From an uncultured bacterium (lineage in GTDB: Bacteria; Cyanobacteriota; Vampirovibrionia; Gastranaerophilales; Gastranaerophilaceae), in assembly GCA_900319365.1 (NCBI GenBank), contig ONOE01000002.1, positions 124,001 to 188,000 on the forward strand: a stretch of DNA of 64,000 nt, written 5' to 3'. Below are positions 62,026-64,000 of this stretch, piece after piece (the stretch's first letter is position 1; each line of letters begins with the position of its first letter). The translations under genes and the position numbers were made by a program. The notes beneath the pieces were generated by a model. It was not told the origin of the DNA, made no database searches, and was given only the letters and a program-made list of their open reading frames with translations.

Positions 62026-64000
62026 ATGAGAATTATTCCAAATTTTACAATAAACAATATTGCATACGGTTATAACAATGGTATAGGGGCAAAAAAAGCA
62101 CCTCATACCCAAAATTTTTGTTCAAATGAAATTCAAAACGTTACACCCGATTATATGGTAAATAAGCCCATAGCTTATACAAAGCTTGACGATATTCAAT
62201 TGCCGAACAATTTGAAAGCTCATTGCTACAAGCTTGCAAACGGGCAAAAAGTCGTAATTGTGCCTAAAAAAGGAGCAACCGTTGTAAAAACTTACGTCAA
62301 TACGGGTTCATTAAACGAGCCTGACAACGTAAGAGGAATAAGCCATTACATTGAGCACAATCTTTTCAACGGTTCGGAAGCCCTAGGCGATAAAGATTTC
62401 TTTAAAGAAATAAACAAAATCGGCGTATATTCAAACGCTTCAACTTCTTTTTCCGAAACCAATTATATTATAAGTTCAAGCCTGCAAGAACAAGGCGACC
62501 TTGAAAAAGAAATTAAACTTCAGGCAGGAATGCTCCAAACTCCTAAATTTTTGGAAGAAAAACTTGCCAAAGAGAAAAAAATTGTTGATTCCGAAATCAA
62601 CATGTACCTTTCTGACGATACGACAAAAGCCGTTACAACAACTATTAAGAATTTGTTTAACGTAAAATCCAAAGCTCCCGACCTTGTTGCAGGATCTACG
62701 GATAATATTGATGCATTAACAAGACAAGATGTTGTTAACTACTTTAACAATAACTATTATCCTGCAAATATGGTAACTGTTATCACGGGCGATGCCCCCG
62801 AACAAGAAACAATTCAACTTGTTACAAAATATTTTAATTCAAATAAACAACCCTCTCAAAACCGTCATTTTGAAGAAATGACGCCTACCGACCATCCGAT
62901 TAGAGAAGATGTAATTTCCAAGAAAAAAATGGGCGCAGCTGAAGTATTTTTAGGCTTTGCGGGTCCCGAAAACGCAAACGAAAAAGATAAAGTTTATTTA
63001 AGAGCCGTAAATCAATTAATCTTCGGATTATCAGATTCTAAAATTAAAGACATTTGCCAAAAATATTCGGCAGATATTTCTCCCTCAATTGAAAGATTAG
63101 GAACAAAACCTGACGATAAAACGGCTATTATCATACAAGGAACCGTTCCCGAAGAAAATACAGAGGCAATGCTTAAAGATTTTTATGCAATGCTTGAGAA
63201 ACTTGCCAAAAATCCGCCCTCAGAAGATGAATTTAATGCCGTAAAAACTCAAATTAAGAAAATAAATTCAATCGACCTTGAATCTTCCGAAGCTTTGAAT
63301 TTCCATATAGGGGAAGATTTCCTAAACGGGATTCCTAATGCGACATCTGATTATAACAAAATCATAGATTCAATGACTTATGATGATTTTATAAATACGG
63401 TAAAAAAATATTATGACCTTAATAAAACGGCTATAACCGTTGTTCACCCTAAGACTTCAAGTGCGCAATCAATTAAAAACAATTATGCTGCAGCTCAAAA
63501 GCAAATATCATTCACCGGCAATACAGAAGCTAAAGCACCAATTGACTTAAATAAAATTACTCAATACAAAATGCCTAACAATTACGAAATAGCATTCATT
63601 GATGCAGATACAGACGTAATAGATTATAGCGCAGACATTTTCACAAAAGACAACAGCGCCCAAAAAGCAGCCGTTGATGATGTTTTGTATGATATGCTTC
63701 AATACTGCGGGACAAAAGACCACTCGGTAAACGAAATTTCTAAAATGTCTGATAGAAACGGAGTTTCCGATTTTATCATATCAGGGATAAATAATATTTC
63801 CATAAGCGGAGATTTCCCCGTTGACAATGCTCAAGCAGGGTTAAACATTTTTGCCGAAAAACTACAGCACCCCGAATTTACGCAAGAATTATTTGATCAG
63901 GCCGTAAAACATTGCAAAGATTTTTATGCAGGCTGCGAACCCGATGCAATACAAAAATACAATAAAGCAATGTATACGGGAACTCAAAGAGAATATACAA
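62026..64000 (+). CDS. M16 family zinc peptidase, cut by window edge
   Basis: Open to the right edge; 658 residues visible. The inverted zinc motif is H107-Y-I-E110-H111 with a distal Glu at about 190 (KKIVDSEINMY), as in M16 peptidases. The second M16-like half is visible from about 260 on. The first 50 residues (MRIIPNFTINNIAYGYNNG) are not a signal peptide. Preceded by ffs on the opposite strand. M16 members degrade peptides; cell localisation is not clear. Confidence 0.9.
   Translation, partial: MRIIPNFTINNIAYGYNNGIGAKKAPHTQNFCSNEIQNVTPDYMVNKPIAYTKLDDIQLPNNLKAHCYKLANGQKVVIVPKKGATVVKTYVNTGSLNEPDNVRGISHYIEHNLFNGSEALGDKDFFKEINKIGVYSNASTSFSETNYIISSSLQEQGDLEKEIKLQAGMLQTPKFLEEKLAKEKKIVDSEINMYLSDDTTKAVTTTIKNLFNVKSKAPDLVAGSTDNIDALTRQDVVNYFNNNYYPANMVTVITGDAPEQETIQLVTKYFNSNKQPSQNRHFEEMTPTDHPIREDVISKKKMGAAEVFLGFAGPENANEKDKVYLRAVNQLIFGLSDSKIKDICQKYSADISPSIERLGTKPDDKTAIIIQGTVPEENTEAMLKDFYAMLEKLAKNPPSEDEFNAVKTQIKKINSIDLESSEALNFHIGEDFLNGIPNATSDYNKIIDSMTYDDFINTVKKYYDLNKTAITVVHPKTSSAQSIKNNYAAAQKQISFTGNTEAKAPIDLNKITQYKMPNNYEIAFIDADTDVIDYSADIFTKDNSAQKAAVDDVLYDMLQYCGTKDHSVNEISKMSDRNGVSDFIISGINNISISGDFPVDNAQAGLNIFAEKLQHPEFTQELFDQAVKHCKDFYAGCEPDAIQKYNKAMYTGTQREYT

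Noticed and set aside
61704..62057. 117-residue frame on the minus strand
   Set aside because: It lies across the SRP RNA and its promoter, has no ribosome binding site and no protein-like composition.

Overview
The window is AT-rich, densely coded bacterial DNA with short intergenic gaps. It looks like an anaerobic, diderm, non-photosynthetic relative of Cyanobacteria, of the gut Melainabacteria / Vampirovibrionia (Gastranaerophilales) type. That placement is inference. It rests on a long NusB of the kind cyanobacteria have, a probable Tic20-like membrane protein, an AMIN-like secreted protein, a large LptD-like outer-membrane protein with LpxI and LpxB (so lipid A is made), a desulfoferrodoxin, an [FeFe]-hydrogenase maturase HydE, and several helical or low-complexity proteins I cannot assign to any general family. 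No prophage, insertion sequence, CRISPR array or tRNA gene was seen.

Layout. 1-2.5 kb: two unassigned proteins, the first cut by the window edge. 2.6-9 kb: a radical SAM protein, a PerM-type permease, NusB, thioredoxin reductase, a secreted protein and glucose-6-phosphate isomerase. 9-12.7 kb: unassigned proteins and an AMIN-like protein. 12.8-18.5 kb: WecB, glutaredoxin plus a hybrid-cluster-protein homologue that has lost most cluster ligands, S12-S7 with a structured leader, and a TPR plus Tic20-like pair. 18.7-26.5 kb: a helical protein, ArgS, a phosphohexomutase, two PlsC acyltransferases and a HEAT-like protein. 26.7-31 kb: transketolase C-terminal half, FtsE, FtsX, a pseudo-receiver/degenerate GGDEF protein and an isochorismatase-like hydrolase. 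31-35.7 kb: a U32 RNA-modification-type protein, RimO and a polysaccharide flippase. 35.9-43.6 kb: two large paralogous filamentous-haemagglutinin-like exoproteins, each ending in a PilZ domain. 43.6-45.4 kb: L10 leader RNA with attenuator, rplJ, rplL, and a membrane-anchored copy of the L7/L12 C-terminal domain. 45.4-48.2 kb: a winged-helix protein, HydE and an unassigned protein. 48.4-54.6 kb: envelope cluster (34-residue membrane peptide, M23 peptidase, LptD-like protein, class II aldolase-like protein, LpxI, LpxB). 54.6-60.5 kb: an unassigned protein with a C11 tract, Dgt, Xer recombinase, BioD and a cryptic kinase-like protein. 60.6-64 kb: DtxR/MntR-type regulator with operator-like palindromes, desulfoferrodoxin, a large-type SRP RNA, and an M16 peptidase cut by the right edge.

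The most unusual items are the PilZ-terminated exoproteins, the L12-CTD membrane protein beside rplL, the ligand-depleted Hcp homologue fused operonically to a glutaredoxin, and the kinase-like protein. Envelope building and surface display dominate the accessory content. Translation genes are present but separated from their usual neighbours (no fusA/tuf after rpsG, no rplK/rplA before rplJ, no rpoB after rplL).
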